From positions 1 through 44,673 of the forward strand of contig CAJURU010000025.1 of the NCBI GenBank assembly GCA_910588845.1: DNA of 44,673 bases, in the 5' to 3' direction. The notes beneath the pieces are model-generated. The model made no database searches and had not been told where the DNA came from. It was given only the letters and a program-made list of their open reading frames with translations. Within the stretch, counting starts at the first letter, position 1; each line of letters starts with the position of its first letter. Positions 7,580-14,584 of the stretch are shown here, in pieces. Source of the stretch: an uncultured Lachnospiraceae bacterium (GTDB lineage: Bacteria; Bacillota; Clostridia; Lachnospirales; Lachnospiraceae). Position numbers and translations under genes: made by a program.

Positions 7580-8977
7580 ATGAGCCGGTACATATTAAAT
7601 CCAGACATCGCCCTGCGCTCATGGCGGCTGGTGCCGTATGCGTATTACAGAAAGGGCGTCCGTTACGCGAAAGGATTGAAAAAGGAAGAGTTTGAATTCC
7701 TTTTGAAGTGCGACGGTAAAACGGAGCTTGAGGGGGAACTGCCGCTTGCGGAAAAATTTTTGGATATGGGATTTATTGCTCATGCAAAGGATGAGTCTAT
7801 CCTGTCTGAATGGCAAAAATACCTCGACTGTGACAACCGCTATTTTCCGGCAATGAGCTGGATGATAACAGGGAAATGCAATTATAACTGCCTGCACTGC
7901 TTCAACGCTGCCGATAACGCTCCCATAATGAGTGAGTGGACGCTTGAGGAAGCAAATAGGCTGATTGAGCAGGCGCAAAAGTGTGGAATCAATGCTTTTA
8001 CGATTACCGGCGGCGAGCCTATGCTCCATAAGAATTTTTTTGAGATTGTGGAGAGTATTTACGCACACGGAATGCACCTTGAGGATCTGAACACGAATGG
8101 TTCTTTCCTTGACGAGACAGCATTGGAGCAATTTAGGAAAATCGGCTGTAATCCGTTGATTAAAATATCCTTTGATGGAATCGGACATCACGACTGGCTC
8201 AGAAACCGCAAGGGGGCGGAGGCGGACGCGCTTCGGGCAATTCGCCTTTGCGTGGAGAAGGGCTTCCGTGTAAAAGTGCAGACGAACGTCCATCGGCTTA
8301 ATATTGAATCCATGTTACCTACAGCGGAAATGTTAGATGAAATGGGCGTGGATGAAATGAGGGTGATCCGTACTTCAGAATCACCGCGCTGGAAGGAAAA
8401 TGCAGATGGTTCCTGCTTAGAGGTTGAGGAATATTACGAAAGTATGTTGGAATTTGCCAACAGATATATCAAAAAGAAACACAATATGACAATAGATATC
8501 TGGCAGTTTCTCACGGTGTTTCCACAAACAGAATCTTACCGCCTGCGCCCCGTTGAATACGTTGCCGGAGAGTACCGGGACAGTATGCCCGTGTGCCGTG
8601 GGAACCGGGGGATGATTGCGGTTGCAGCAGACGGAAATGTCTACCCTTGTATGCAGATGTCAGGGTATTTTAGCGCGAAGAATAATTTCCTTAGCAGCGT
8701 TAAAAAAGAGGGATTGCAGCCAATTTTGCAAAAAGGGAGATATCTGAGCGAGGTCTGCACTACGCTGGGGCAATTGTCAGAGAACAATGAAACTTGCGCA
8801 GTGTGTCCTTATTTTAAACACTGTGGGGGTGGTTGCCGCGCGCTGGCACTCGCGATTACGGGTGATAAATTTGGCATTGATCCCGCAAAGTGTCTATTTT
8901 TCCAAAAAGGTTGGCACAGGAAAATCGAGGAAACGCTGCGGGGTTGGAAAAATGTGGCGCCTATGGAGGGCGAATGA
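7580..8977 (+). CDS. Radical SAM/SPASM peptide maturase
   Basis: A 465-residue enzyme. The AdoMet-radical [4Fe-4S] motif is CNYNCLHC (Cys100, Cys104, Cys107; CX3CX2C), followed by ITGGEPM near 143, the AdoMet-binding GGEP motif. The C-terminal SPASM-like region holds further cysteines (MPVCRGN, VYPCMQ, CAVCPYFKHCGGGC, AKCLFF) for auxiliary clusters. The first ~75 residues resemble a PqqD-like winged-helix RiPP recognition element, which would bind the leader; this is inferred from size and pattern. AAGGAGTG precedes the ATG. The likely reaction is crosslinking of the Cys-rich core, for example a sulfur-to-carbon thioether as in ranthipeptides or sactipeptides. Its stop overlaps the next start. 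Confidence 0.9.
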   Translation: MSRYILNPDIALRSWRLVPYAYYRKGVRYAKGLKKEEFEFLLKCDGKTELEGELPLAEKFLDMGFIAHAKDESILSEWQKYLDCDNRYFPAMSWMITGKCNYNCLHCFNAADNAPIMSEWTLEEANRLIEQAQKCGINAFTITGGEPMLHKNFFEIVESIYAHGMHLEDLNTNGSFLDETALEQFRKIGCNPLIKISFDGIGHHDWLRNRKGAEADALRAIRLCVEKGFRVKVQTNVHRLNIESMLPTAEMLDEMGVDEMRVIRTSESPRWKENADGSCLEVEEYYESMLEFANRYIKKKHNMTIDIWQFLTVFPQTESYRLRPVEYVAGEYRDSMPVCRGNRGMIAVAADGNVYPCMQMSGYFSAKNNFLSSVKKEGLQPILQKGRYLSEVCTTLGQLSENNETCAVCPYFKHCGGGCRALALAITGDKFGIDPAKCLFFQKGWHRKIEETLRGWKNVAPMEGE

Positions 8978-9162
8978 TGGAGGAGAAATTACGGCGGCTG
9001 TTTGACTTTCAGAAATTTTCGGAAAATCTGCGTCTTGCCGAAATGAAGGATGAAACTGAGAAACGTTACGGCGAGACGCTTTCAGATGAAGAACTGGAAC
9101 AGGTGAATGCTGCGGGCGAATTTGTCCCGTTTGAAAGCCGGGAGGATAATTCCGATGATTGA
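8974..9162 (+). CDS. Small leader-like peptide between maturase and sigma factor
   Basis: 62 residues, starting at ATGATG, whose first ATG overlaps the maturase stop as ATGA. The sequence is charged and helical (LRRLFDFQKFSENLRLAEM) and ends with ETLSDEELEQVNAAGEF, which strikingly recalls the GELSDDELGNVAGGG leader end of the precursor at 7125 but has AAG instead of a double glycine and has no cysteine. It could be a leader-like decoy, a regulator sensed by the sigma factor, or a chaperone of the maturase. I do not know its function. The TGA of this frame lies within the first codons of the sigma gene, so all three frames are translationally coupled. Confidence 0.72.
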   Translation: MMEEKLRRLFDFQKFSENLRLAEMKDETEKRYGETLSDEELEQVNAAGEFVPFESREDNSDD

Positions 9163-9658
9163 ACTGCACGAAAACACCGAATTTGAGCAGATTTATGCCA
9201 AGTTTAAGGATAAGGTGGCGCGATATATATATGGGAAAATACCGAACGAACACGATGCGGAGGATTTGATATCGGATGTGTTCGTCAAGGTATTTAAGGG
9301 ACTTTCAGGATTCGATGAGACGAAGGCTTCTCTGTCAACATGGATATATAGGATAACGCAGAATGCTGTTATCGACTATTATCGGACGGCGAAGTCTGTT
9401 TACGGGCTGCCGGAGGAACTTTGCTTTGAGGGAAACATTGATGAGGAAATGCTTAACGAGGAAACGCTCAAAAGTCTTGCGGACGCTCTCGAACAACTCT
9501 CCCAGCGGGAGCGCGATATCATTATCCTGCACTATTATAGCGGGAAAACATTGAAAAGTATCGCAGAAATAATGGATATTTCATACAGCTATGTAAAGCT
9601 GCTTCACACAAAGGCTTTGAAAGTTCTGCGTGAAATAATATATGATCAAACATCTTGA
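9155..9658 (+). CDS. ECF RNA polymerase sigma factor of the RiPP operon
   Basis: A 167-residue ECF-type sigma-70 factor. Region 2 is EHDAEDLISDVFVKVFKGL with WIYRITQNAVIDYYR; region 4 is LSQRERDIIILHYYSGKTLKSIAEIMDI, a helix-turn-helix. The ATG at 9155 is chosen because GGGAGG lies ten bases upstream; an in-frame TTG at 9107 would overlap more of the preceding gene and has no ribosome site. It ends the peptide operon and overlaps the 62-residue peptide by eight bases. No membrane anti-sigma gene is present beside it, which is unusual. It probably controls the peptide locus, but no shared ECF promoter could be recognised upstream of 2071 or 7125. Confidence 0.85.
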   Translation: MIELHENTEFEQIYAKFKDKVARYIYGKIPNEHDAEDLISDVFVKVFKGLSGFDETKASLSTWIYRITQNAVIDYYRTAKSVYGLPEELCFEGNIDEEMLNEETLKSLADALEQLSQRERDIIILHYYSGKTLKSIAEIMDISYSYVKLLHTKALKVLREIIYDQTS

Positions 9659-9695
9659 CAAACATACTGGAAGTATGTGAAAGAGGAGCTCAAAC

Positions 9696-9887
9696 ATAGC
9701 AAGGAATAAGCATCCAGAAGAAACCGTTAATTTAATATTGAATGAGCGGGAACATGCAGAGTTTTTTATGAATATCCAAAGGTCAATCCTTTTATCGTTA
9801 GAAAAACGCAATCTGTTGACTGTGTCACAGCGACAACGCTGTTTACTTGAGCTTAATAAAAATTATCACCAGTTTACAACTTTTTAA
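9696..9887 (+). pseudogene. Start-less chimeric remnant: TetR N-terminus joined to mobile-element protein tail
   Basis: An open frame of 63 residues with GAGGAG at good distance but ATA where ATG is expected. It starts ARNKHPEETVNLIL, the usual opening of a TetR regulator family, and then switches to a different sequence, EREHAEFFMNIQRSILLSLEKRNLLTVSQ, which resembles small accessory proteins of integrative elements. The DNA-binding helices of TetR are missing. I infer a deletion junction inside a decayed element. Expression is unlikely without a start codon. Confidence 0.5.
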
Positions 9888-9960
9888 TAAAAAATGCCGT
9901 ACAGGACTTTCTGTTGTATAATGAATTTGACCAAAACATTACAAAGGATAGTGACCCTGT

Positions 9961-10311
9961 ACGACAAACTTATTATACAATGAAAAAACTTTAATTGGTA
10001 GACTTTATAAATATTTTTACAAATATTTTGAAACCTGTTCCACCCCCACTGCCCAGACATTAATCCTGCTTTTGCTTTCTATACTGGCACTGGAATCAGC
10101 GGATTCTATCCGTTTCCTTTACCGGAACTTCCTGTCAAAGATTACAGATAAATCCCTCAATGCCTTTTACTATGCCTGTTCCTATGCCAAAGTGGATTAT
10201 TCCAGGTTTATGAATGTCACAGCGTCCATGACATTGCATCTTGTTCCAAAGTCCCTGAAGACACAGCCTGTTTTCCTATGCATTGATGATACTTTAGCCG
10301 CAAGAGCAAAA
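9961..10311 (+). pseudogene. Truncated DDE-type transposase fragment
   Basis: The frame holds the N-terminal part of an IS4/IS701-like transposase: a helical region (LALESADSIRFLYRNFLSK, YACSYAKVDYSRFM) and the first catalytic stretch FLCIDDTLAA with its aspartate. It then stops being transposase at about 10305 and runs without a stop into unrelated recombinase sequence. The original start region just upstream (CTGTACGACAAACTT) appears to be out of frame and lacks an ATG, so the 5' end is also broken. Non-functional relic; exact IS family uncertain. Confidence 0.65.
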
Positions 10312-10557
10312 TGTGAGAATGAGATTGGCCAACTGCGATCCGTTATACACAGCATAGATAAACAGAGGGAGAGACCCTCAAAACAGCAAGAGCTTGTTGC
10401 TGAAATTACAGATGCGATGAATGAGCTTATAAACGGCGTGGAATATGAAGATGATTTTTACAAAGAAATCTTAGATAAAATGGTTGTGAATGACAAAGAC
10501 CATATTGATGTGTATTTGAACCTGCTCCCCCTCAAATGGAGCTACACGGTTGCAAAA
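10312..10557 (+). pseudogene. Serine recombinase C-terminal fragment
   Basis: About 82 residues, from CENEIGQLRSVIHSIDKQ to LPLKWSYTVAK, match the coiled-coil and tail of large serine recombinases of Clostridia mobile elements (a typical ending is DVYLNLLPxKWSYT). There is no catalytic or zinc-ribbon domain. It is fused in frame to the transposase stub, so an ORF caller would report one 247-residue protein from 10072 to 10815. I infer successive deletions and not a functional fusion. The frame stays open to 10815 but nothing beyond 10557 is recognisable. Confidence 0.6.
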
Positions 10558-10886
10558 AACGTAAACTGTCCGCAGGGTAAACCGCTCACGGGAAAGCATC
10601 CACTGGAAGCTTCCCCGCACACAGAGCGAAAAAAGGCGAGGACCCCTGAGATGGAACATTTCAGGGGCTTCTCTATCCATTTCAGTAAATATCCCATACT
10701 GTTTAAGTTTCCCCATTTTGTAAATGCATGGCTATTTGAGCGCGTTTTTCAACCCGTACTCTCCGCCCTGATAAATCTTCCAAGCTGCCTAAAACCCAGT
10801 TTACAGACCGTATAAATAAATTCGGATTGCGGAAATTTTTACAAAAGATTAGTTGTGCATACTCTGGTAATATGTTAAGATAATGT
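10558..10886. other. Non-coding or decayed sequence
   Basis: No recognisable gene. The open frame to 10815 has no family resemblance. A weak hairpin CCCCTGA...TCAGGGG lies around 10644-10676. A candidate upstream promoter for the secreted-protein gene may lie near 10850-10880 (TTGTGC and TAAGAT), but it is poor. Confidence 0.35.
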
Positions 10887-10899
10887 CTAAATTATTAAC
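10887..10899. repeat. Left target-site duplication of the MITE
   Basis: CTAAATTATTAAC, identical to 11183-11195 on the other side of the element. Confidence 0.8.
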
Positions 10900-11182
10900 T
10901 AGGTAATTGCGAAACACATAAATTTTCAAAATTCCATGTACAATTCAAAAAATTATGAGTAAATATTTTTATATACAGAAACTAAAAAATGCATTTAGCA
11001 TCATGAAAACGAGACTCAAAAGACGCTGGAAGCCTTTGCTGACAGGGGATTTTGTAGTAAGAGGCTCGTTGGAATGTTTGATGCGCCTAGCATTTTGTGT
11101 TTCTGTATTATGAAAATATTTTAAGAGAATTGTTTAAATTGTACATGAAATTTAATTAAGTTTAGAGTTTCGCAATTGCCTA
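10900..11182. mobile_element. 283-bp palindromic MITE with 13-bp target duplication
   Basis: The ends are inverted repeats, TAGGTAATTGCGAAAC (10900-10915) and GTTTCGCAATTGCCTA (11167-11182), 15 of 16 matching. The two arms remain roughly complementary for about 115 bases (for example CATGTACAAT and ATACAGAAAC occur in both, inverted). The element is flanked by exact 13-bp direct repeats CTAAATTATTAAC at 10887-10899 and 11183-11195, a clean target-site duplication. No protein is encoded. A 13-bp duplication would suit mobilisation by an IS4-type transposase, which is inference. It sits directly upstream of the ribosome site of the gene at 11214. Confidence 0.82.
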
Positions 11183-11195
11183 CTAAATTATTAAC
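11183..11195. repeat. Right target-site duplication of the MITE
   Basis: CTAAATTATTAAC, identical to 10887-10899; ends 18 bases before the ATG of the secreted protein. Confidence 0.8.
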
Positions 11196-11213
11196 AATGA
11201 TAAGGAGAATTTT

Positions 11214-12869
11214 ATGACCGAAGAAAAATTTTACCAAAGACATGCGCTGCGTTTATTTGCAGCTCTCATGATGCTCCTTTTCCCACTATTGGGCATAATG
11301 CCGGGAGCAACCGCGCAGGCGGCCGCCAGTCAGCAATCGACAATCAATAACCCTGCTTACACTTTGCGGGCCACTGACGGCGCTGCTGTCTCCACCAAGG
11401 CCAATCCCAACGAGACAACCGTGCTCATATTTGGCCACACAGGATGCAGTTACACAAGGTCTACACTCAATAGCGTTAGCTCCTGTGACTGGGTAAAACG
11501 CTCTGATATCCGGGTGATTTTTGCAGACTGCAACCTGAACTCACTGGAAAATGTTCAGGCATATGAGCAGGGCTACCAGTGCCCAGATATCACATTCTGC
11601 TATGATGATGAATCGCAGTCGATTCTCCAGATGATGTATGAATATAAACGGCTCACCGGACTTACCAGCAATAAGCTGCCGATGATTGTACTAATTGATA
11701 AGGACAATAAAGTACAAAACATATTGACAAACCAAAAGACTGCGGATGAGATTTTAACTGAAATCAAAAAATTTGCAGATGTCAGCGGAGAAGGAACCAC
11801 CACGCCGCCTTCCGGCTCAGATTCCGGCATTGAGAATTTTGCATTTGGCCTGAAAACCATAGACGACACTATCGTCTCTACAAAAGCTGACCCCAGCAAG
11901 ACCACTGTCCTGCTGTTCGGCGATATCAACTGCGCTTTCACAAACGCCACAATGAAAGAAATTCATGAAAGCAGTTGGGCCAGCCGGCAGGATATCCGCA
12001 TAATGTTTGCCGATGTACAGGGCAATACCTTGGCTGATACTAAAACATTCGCCGAAAAATATTCTGGCAAGGGCATTATATTCTGCCATGATGAATCTAT
12101 GCTGAATTTTAATTTTGCCCTCTCCTACCTCAAACAATACAACTACACCGGCGGTTCATTTCCATATATTGTATTGATTGATAAAAATAATAGAATCAGG
12201 AATCTCACATTGGGATTTCAGACCGCAGGAGATATTTACAGCGAAATAGAAAAAATCTTAAAAGAGGAAACAAGTAATCCAGGAGAAACACAGCAACCGC
12301 AGACACCAGCCACAATTTCTGACGTTACCGGACTGAAAATTTCTAAGTACGCTGACACAAGCGTAAAATTGTCCTGGAAAAAAGTTTCCAAGGCAAAGGG
12401 ATATATCATCTATCAATATAACAGCGCCAAGAAGAAATGGCTGAAGAAAACAACGGTAACTAAGAATACCGCATCGTATACCATCAAAAAACTGACGCCA
12501 GGCACGGCTTACCGTTTTGCGGTCAAAGCTTACATCCAGCCTGAAGGCAGCAAACAGATAGTGAGTAAATCCTATTCATCCTTATATGCGGCGACAGCTC
12601 CGAAAGCCGTAAACTTTAAGGTAACGCCCGGCAAGAAAAAGGCGACGGTTACATGGACTAAGGTAAAAGGCGCCACCGGCTATACGGTATATTATAAAAC
12701 AAAATCCCAGAAAGCCTGGAAGAAATTGAAAACTACCAAAAATGCCCGCTACACAAAGACAAAGCTGAAATCAGGCGCAACGTACACTTTTACCGTTAAG
12801 GCTTACAAGACCTACAAAGGAAAAACTTATACCAGCAGTTTTAAATCTAAAAAGATAAAAGTCAAATAG
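11214..12869 (+). CDS. Secreted protein with two thioredoxin-like and two FnIII-type domains
   Basis: 551 residues. A signal peptide occupies about 1-37 (hydrophobic AALMMLLFPLLGIMP, then TAQAAA). Two similar thioredoxin-like domains follow at about 45-185 and 205-350; each has TVLIFGHTGCSYT- or TVLLFGDINCAFT-type strand-turn and a PMIVLIDKDNK/PYIVLIDKNNR strand. The active-site position is Cys-x-x-Thr and not CxxC, so these may not be disulfide oxidoreductases of the usual kind. After a Pro/Gln linker come two fibronectin type III-like domains (about 370-465 and 467-551) rich in Lys. AAGGAG precedes the ATG by eight bases. Likely extracellular or wall-bound; function unknown. A MITE lies immediately upstream. 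Confidence 0.78.
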   Translation: MTEEKFYQRHALRLFAALMMLLFPLLGIMPGATAQAAASQQSTINNPAYTLRATDGAAVSTKANPNETTVLIFGHTGCSYTRSTLNSVSSCDWVKRSDIRVIFADCNLNSLENVQAYEQGYQCPDITFCYDDESQSILQMMYEYKRLTGLTSNKLPMIVLIDKDNKVQNILTNQKTADEILTEIKKFADVSGEGTTTPPSGSDSGIENFAFGLKTIDDTIVSTKADPSKTTVLLFGDINCAFTNATMKEIHESSWASRQDIRIMFADVQGNTLADTKTFAEKYSGKGIIFCHDESMLNFNFALSYLKQYNYTGGSFPYIVLIDKNNRIRNLTLGFQTAGDIYSEIEKILKEETSNPGETQQPQTPATISDVTGLKISKYADTSVKLSWKKVSKAKGYIIYQYNSAKKKWLKKTTVTKNTASYTIKKLTPGTAYRFAVKAYIQPEGSKQIVSKSYSSLYAATAPKAVNFKVTPGKKKATVTWTKVKGATGYTVYYKTKSQKAWKKLKTTKNARYTKTKLKSGATYTFTVKAYKTYKGKTYTSSFKSKKIKVK

Positions 12870-12914
12870 CTATAAGACTGTGTACATTAGATTTATATAT
12901 TGAGAAAGAATGAC

Positions 12915-12954
12915 TTTTAAAGGGGTAAGGCAAATTGGCCCTGCCCCTTTAAAA
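12915..12954. terminator. Bidirectional terminator
   Basis: TTTTAAAGGGG ... CCCCTTTAAAA forms an 11-bp stem, with a partly paired GC inner part. It lies between convergent genes at 11214 (+) and 12962 (-), with A and T runs on both flanks, so it can serve both. Confidence 0.8.
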
Positions 12955-12961
12955 AACCGTT

Positions 12962-13903
12962 TTAAACTGCCAAATATCCTTCCTTCACAACGCTCGAAAT
13001 CACATCACTAGGGATTTCAAATGAGACCGGCCCCATATACCCGGGAGCAACTTCATATTCGTCAAAAACGATTACCAGCTTGCCGGATTGGTTCACGTAA
13101 AAGTCCACATCCTCGGATATTTTTTGGAAATTCCATTCTTCGACATCGGAATTTAGATTATAGCTTTTGGAATCGTCCTGTTCCATCTGCGTTTTCATCT
13201 GCTCCTTGATATTTTCCGAAATCGGCGTGATATAGTCGGCTCCTTTTGCAAACAAATCCTTCAGCGTAATCATATTTCCCGTTTTCTTATCAATATGATA
13301 TATTTTCTCGGACTGAGCCGCTCCTGCCATCGTCACAGTCTGATGAAATTGTAAAGAAAACAGGCTGTCATTGTCCGTTACCACTTCATAATCCAAATCC
13401 ACTGCCTGCACGCCCTCGCCGCCGGAAGCTTTGACATCCGCCTCATAGGCAGCGATAATTTCGTCTGTATAAGCCTTTATGGTGTCGTTCAAAGCATGAG
13501 ACGCTTCTTCCATTACCTCGCCATCCTGATTCTCGATTCTGGTCTCTGGAATCTCAACATTTACCTCCATTTGCTTATCCTTAGACAAATATACCCGAGA
13601 CGTAACGACTCTTACAACCGTGCCCAGCACTGGTATCTGCTCCATAGCATAGGCAATCGGCGCGCTGGTACTGACAAGAAGCGTAAGCAAAAGACCGGCC
13701 GCCGCCACGCCGACGCATCCCTTGGCGAACCAGGAAAAGGCCACTGCGCGTTTGCTTTTTTCACCGCCAAATCCTCTTGGTATTCTCTCCCTCTCCGAAT
13801 CAATCTTTGCTTGGCTAATGGAAGATTCTACCCGCTGTTTTAAGGCGTCGGGCACTTTTATGTTCTGGTAATCCTGTTTGATCTGCTCTAAATTATGATT
13901 CAT
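12962..13903 (-). CDS. RsiV-like membrane anti-sigma factor (DUF3298)
   Basis: 313 residues. The N-terminal ~60 residues are cytoplasmic and should bind the sigma factor; one membrane helix is at about 57-80 (GVAAAGLLLTLLVSTSAPIA). The extracytoplasmic part (from ~100) has the features of DUF4163/DUF3298 proteins such as B. subtilis RsiV, which senses lysozyme and is destroyed by proteolysis: YEVVTDNDSLFSLQF, YHIDKKTGNMITLKDLF, EYEVAPGYMGPVSFEIP. The ATG overlaps the end of the upstream sigma gene by 11 bases, so the pair is translationally coupled. What it senses here is inferred from the family only. Confidence 0.85.
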   Translation of the reverse strand: MNHNLEQIKQDYQNIKVPDALKQRVESSISQAKIDSERERIPRGFGGEKSKRAVAFSWFAKGCVGVAAAGLLLTLLVSTSAPIAYAMEQIPVLGTVVRVVTSRVYLSKDKQMEVNVEIPETRIENQDGEVMEEASHALNDTIKAYTDEIIAAYEADVKASGGEGVQAVDLDYEVVTDNDSLFSLQFHQTVTMAGAAQSEKIYHIDKKTGNMITLKDLFAKGADYITPISENIKEQMKTQMEQDDSKSYNLNSDVEEWNFQKISEDVDFYVNQSGKLVIVFDEYEVAPGYMGPVSFEIPSDVISSVVKEGYLAV

Positions 13904-14387
13904 AACAAAACTCTCCTTCCGTCAATTTGATTTTCAGTTTCTTCAGACTTCGGTACAAAATACTTTTTGTTGTGCTTAAATTCTCTTCCAGGATATCGGC
14001 AACCTCCTGGAGTTTCCTGTCTTCAAAGTAACGCAGGACAACGGCGGCGCGCTCTTTCTCACTTAAAACTTCCAAAGCGTCGATCGTGTCAAAGTCACAA
14101 TAGACGTCTTCTCTCCCATCCTCCTGCAAAACCTCCTGGGACATTTCCCGCTGTTTATGCCGTAACAGCTCCAGTGAAGTATTAATCACAATGCGGCATA
14201 GCCATGTCTTTACATATTCCTTGCCCTTTAACGAGCCGGCATTTTTTACTGCTTTGTAAGCGCTCTCCTGCACGACGTCCATGGCGTCCGCTTCATTTTT
14301 CACATAGGTGAATGCCAGACGGTACAAAGAATCATAAGATGCCAGCAACTCCTGCTCCACCAGTTGTTGTTTCTTTGGTGAATTCAT
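13893..14387 (-). CDS. SigV-like ECF sigma factor
   Basis: 164 residues. Region 2: YRLAFTYVKNEADAMDVVQESAYKAV and TWLCRIVINTSLELLR; region 4: LSEKERAAVVLRYFEDRKLQEVADIL with LSTTKSILYRSLKKLK, the helix-turn-helix for the -35. The ATG at 14387 is chosen because AAAGGAG stands just upstream; the longer in-frame start at 14447 would place the ECF promoter inside the gene. It is followed by the RsiV-like anti-sigma gene, the arrangement of sigV-rsiV. An ECF promoter of the SigV type lies 31 bases upstream, so autoregulation is very likely. Confidence 0.88.
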   Translation of the reverse strand: MNSPKKQQLVEQELLASYDSLYRLAFTYVKNEADAMDVVQESAYKAVKNAGSLKGKEYVKTWLCRIVINTSLELLRHKQREMSQEVLQEDGREDVYCDFDTIDALEVLSEKERAAVVLRYFEDRKLQEVADILEENLSTTKSILYRSLKKLKIKLTEGEFCYES

Positions 14388-14417
14388 AATATTTTCTCCT
14401 TTCCGCTTTCTATAGGT

Positions 14418-14446
14418 TAGACGCGCCAGGCACATAAAAAGTTTCA
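14418..14446 (-). promoter_or_regulatory. ECF (SigV-type) promoter, likely autoregulated
   Basis: On the minus strand TGAAAC (14446-14441) and CGTCTA (14423-14418) are separated by 17 bases. This matches the known consensus of SigV/SigW-class ECF factors and points at the sigma gene starting at 14387. Confidence 0.8.
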
Positions 14447-14518
14447 CTCTGTCAAATAATATTTATTTTTACCAAAACGAACACATACTTGCATCTTATT
14501 TGGAGCGAAAAACTATAG

Positions 14519-14547
14519 TTGACATTAGTATGAAATCATACTATACT
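14519..14547 (+). promoter_or_regulatory. Promoter of the MarR-MATE operon
   Basis: TTGACA (14519-14524), a 17-base spacer and TATACT (14542-14547): a near-perfect vegetative promoter for the MarR gene at 14585. Confidence 0.85.
14527..14542. promoter_or_regulatory. MarR operator 1
   Basis: AGTATGA-AA-TCATACT, a 7+2+7 palindrome filling the spacer between -35 and -10. Bound repressor would block RNA polymerase directly. Same core (RGTATGA/TCATACY) as the second site at 14553. Confidence 0.72.
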
Positions 14548-14552
14548 GTTAT

Positions 14553-14568
14553 GGTATGATTTCATACC
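14553..14568. promoter_or_regulatory. MarR operator 2
   Basis: GGTATGA-TT-TCATACC, a 7+2+7 palindrome just after the transcription start, centred 26 bases (about 2.5 helical turns) from operator 1. Confidence 0.72.
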
Positions 14569-14584
14569 AACAGGAGGATGCGCC

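Noticed and set aside
10072..10815. A single 247-residue protein
   Set aside because: Its parts match two unrelated mobile-element proteins and both are truncated, so it is treated as two pseudogene fragments.
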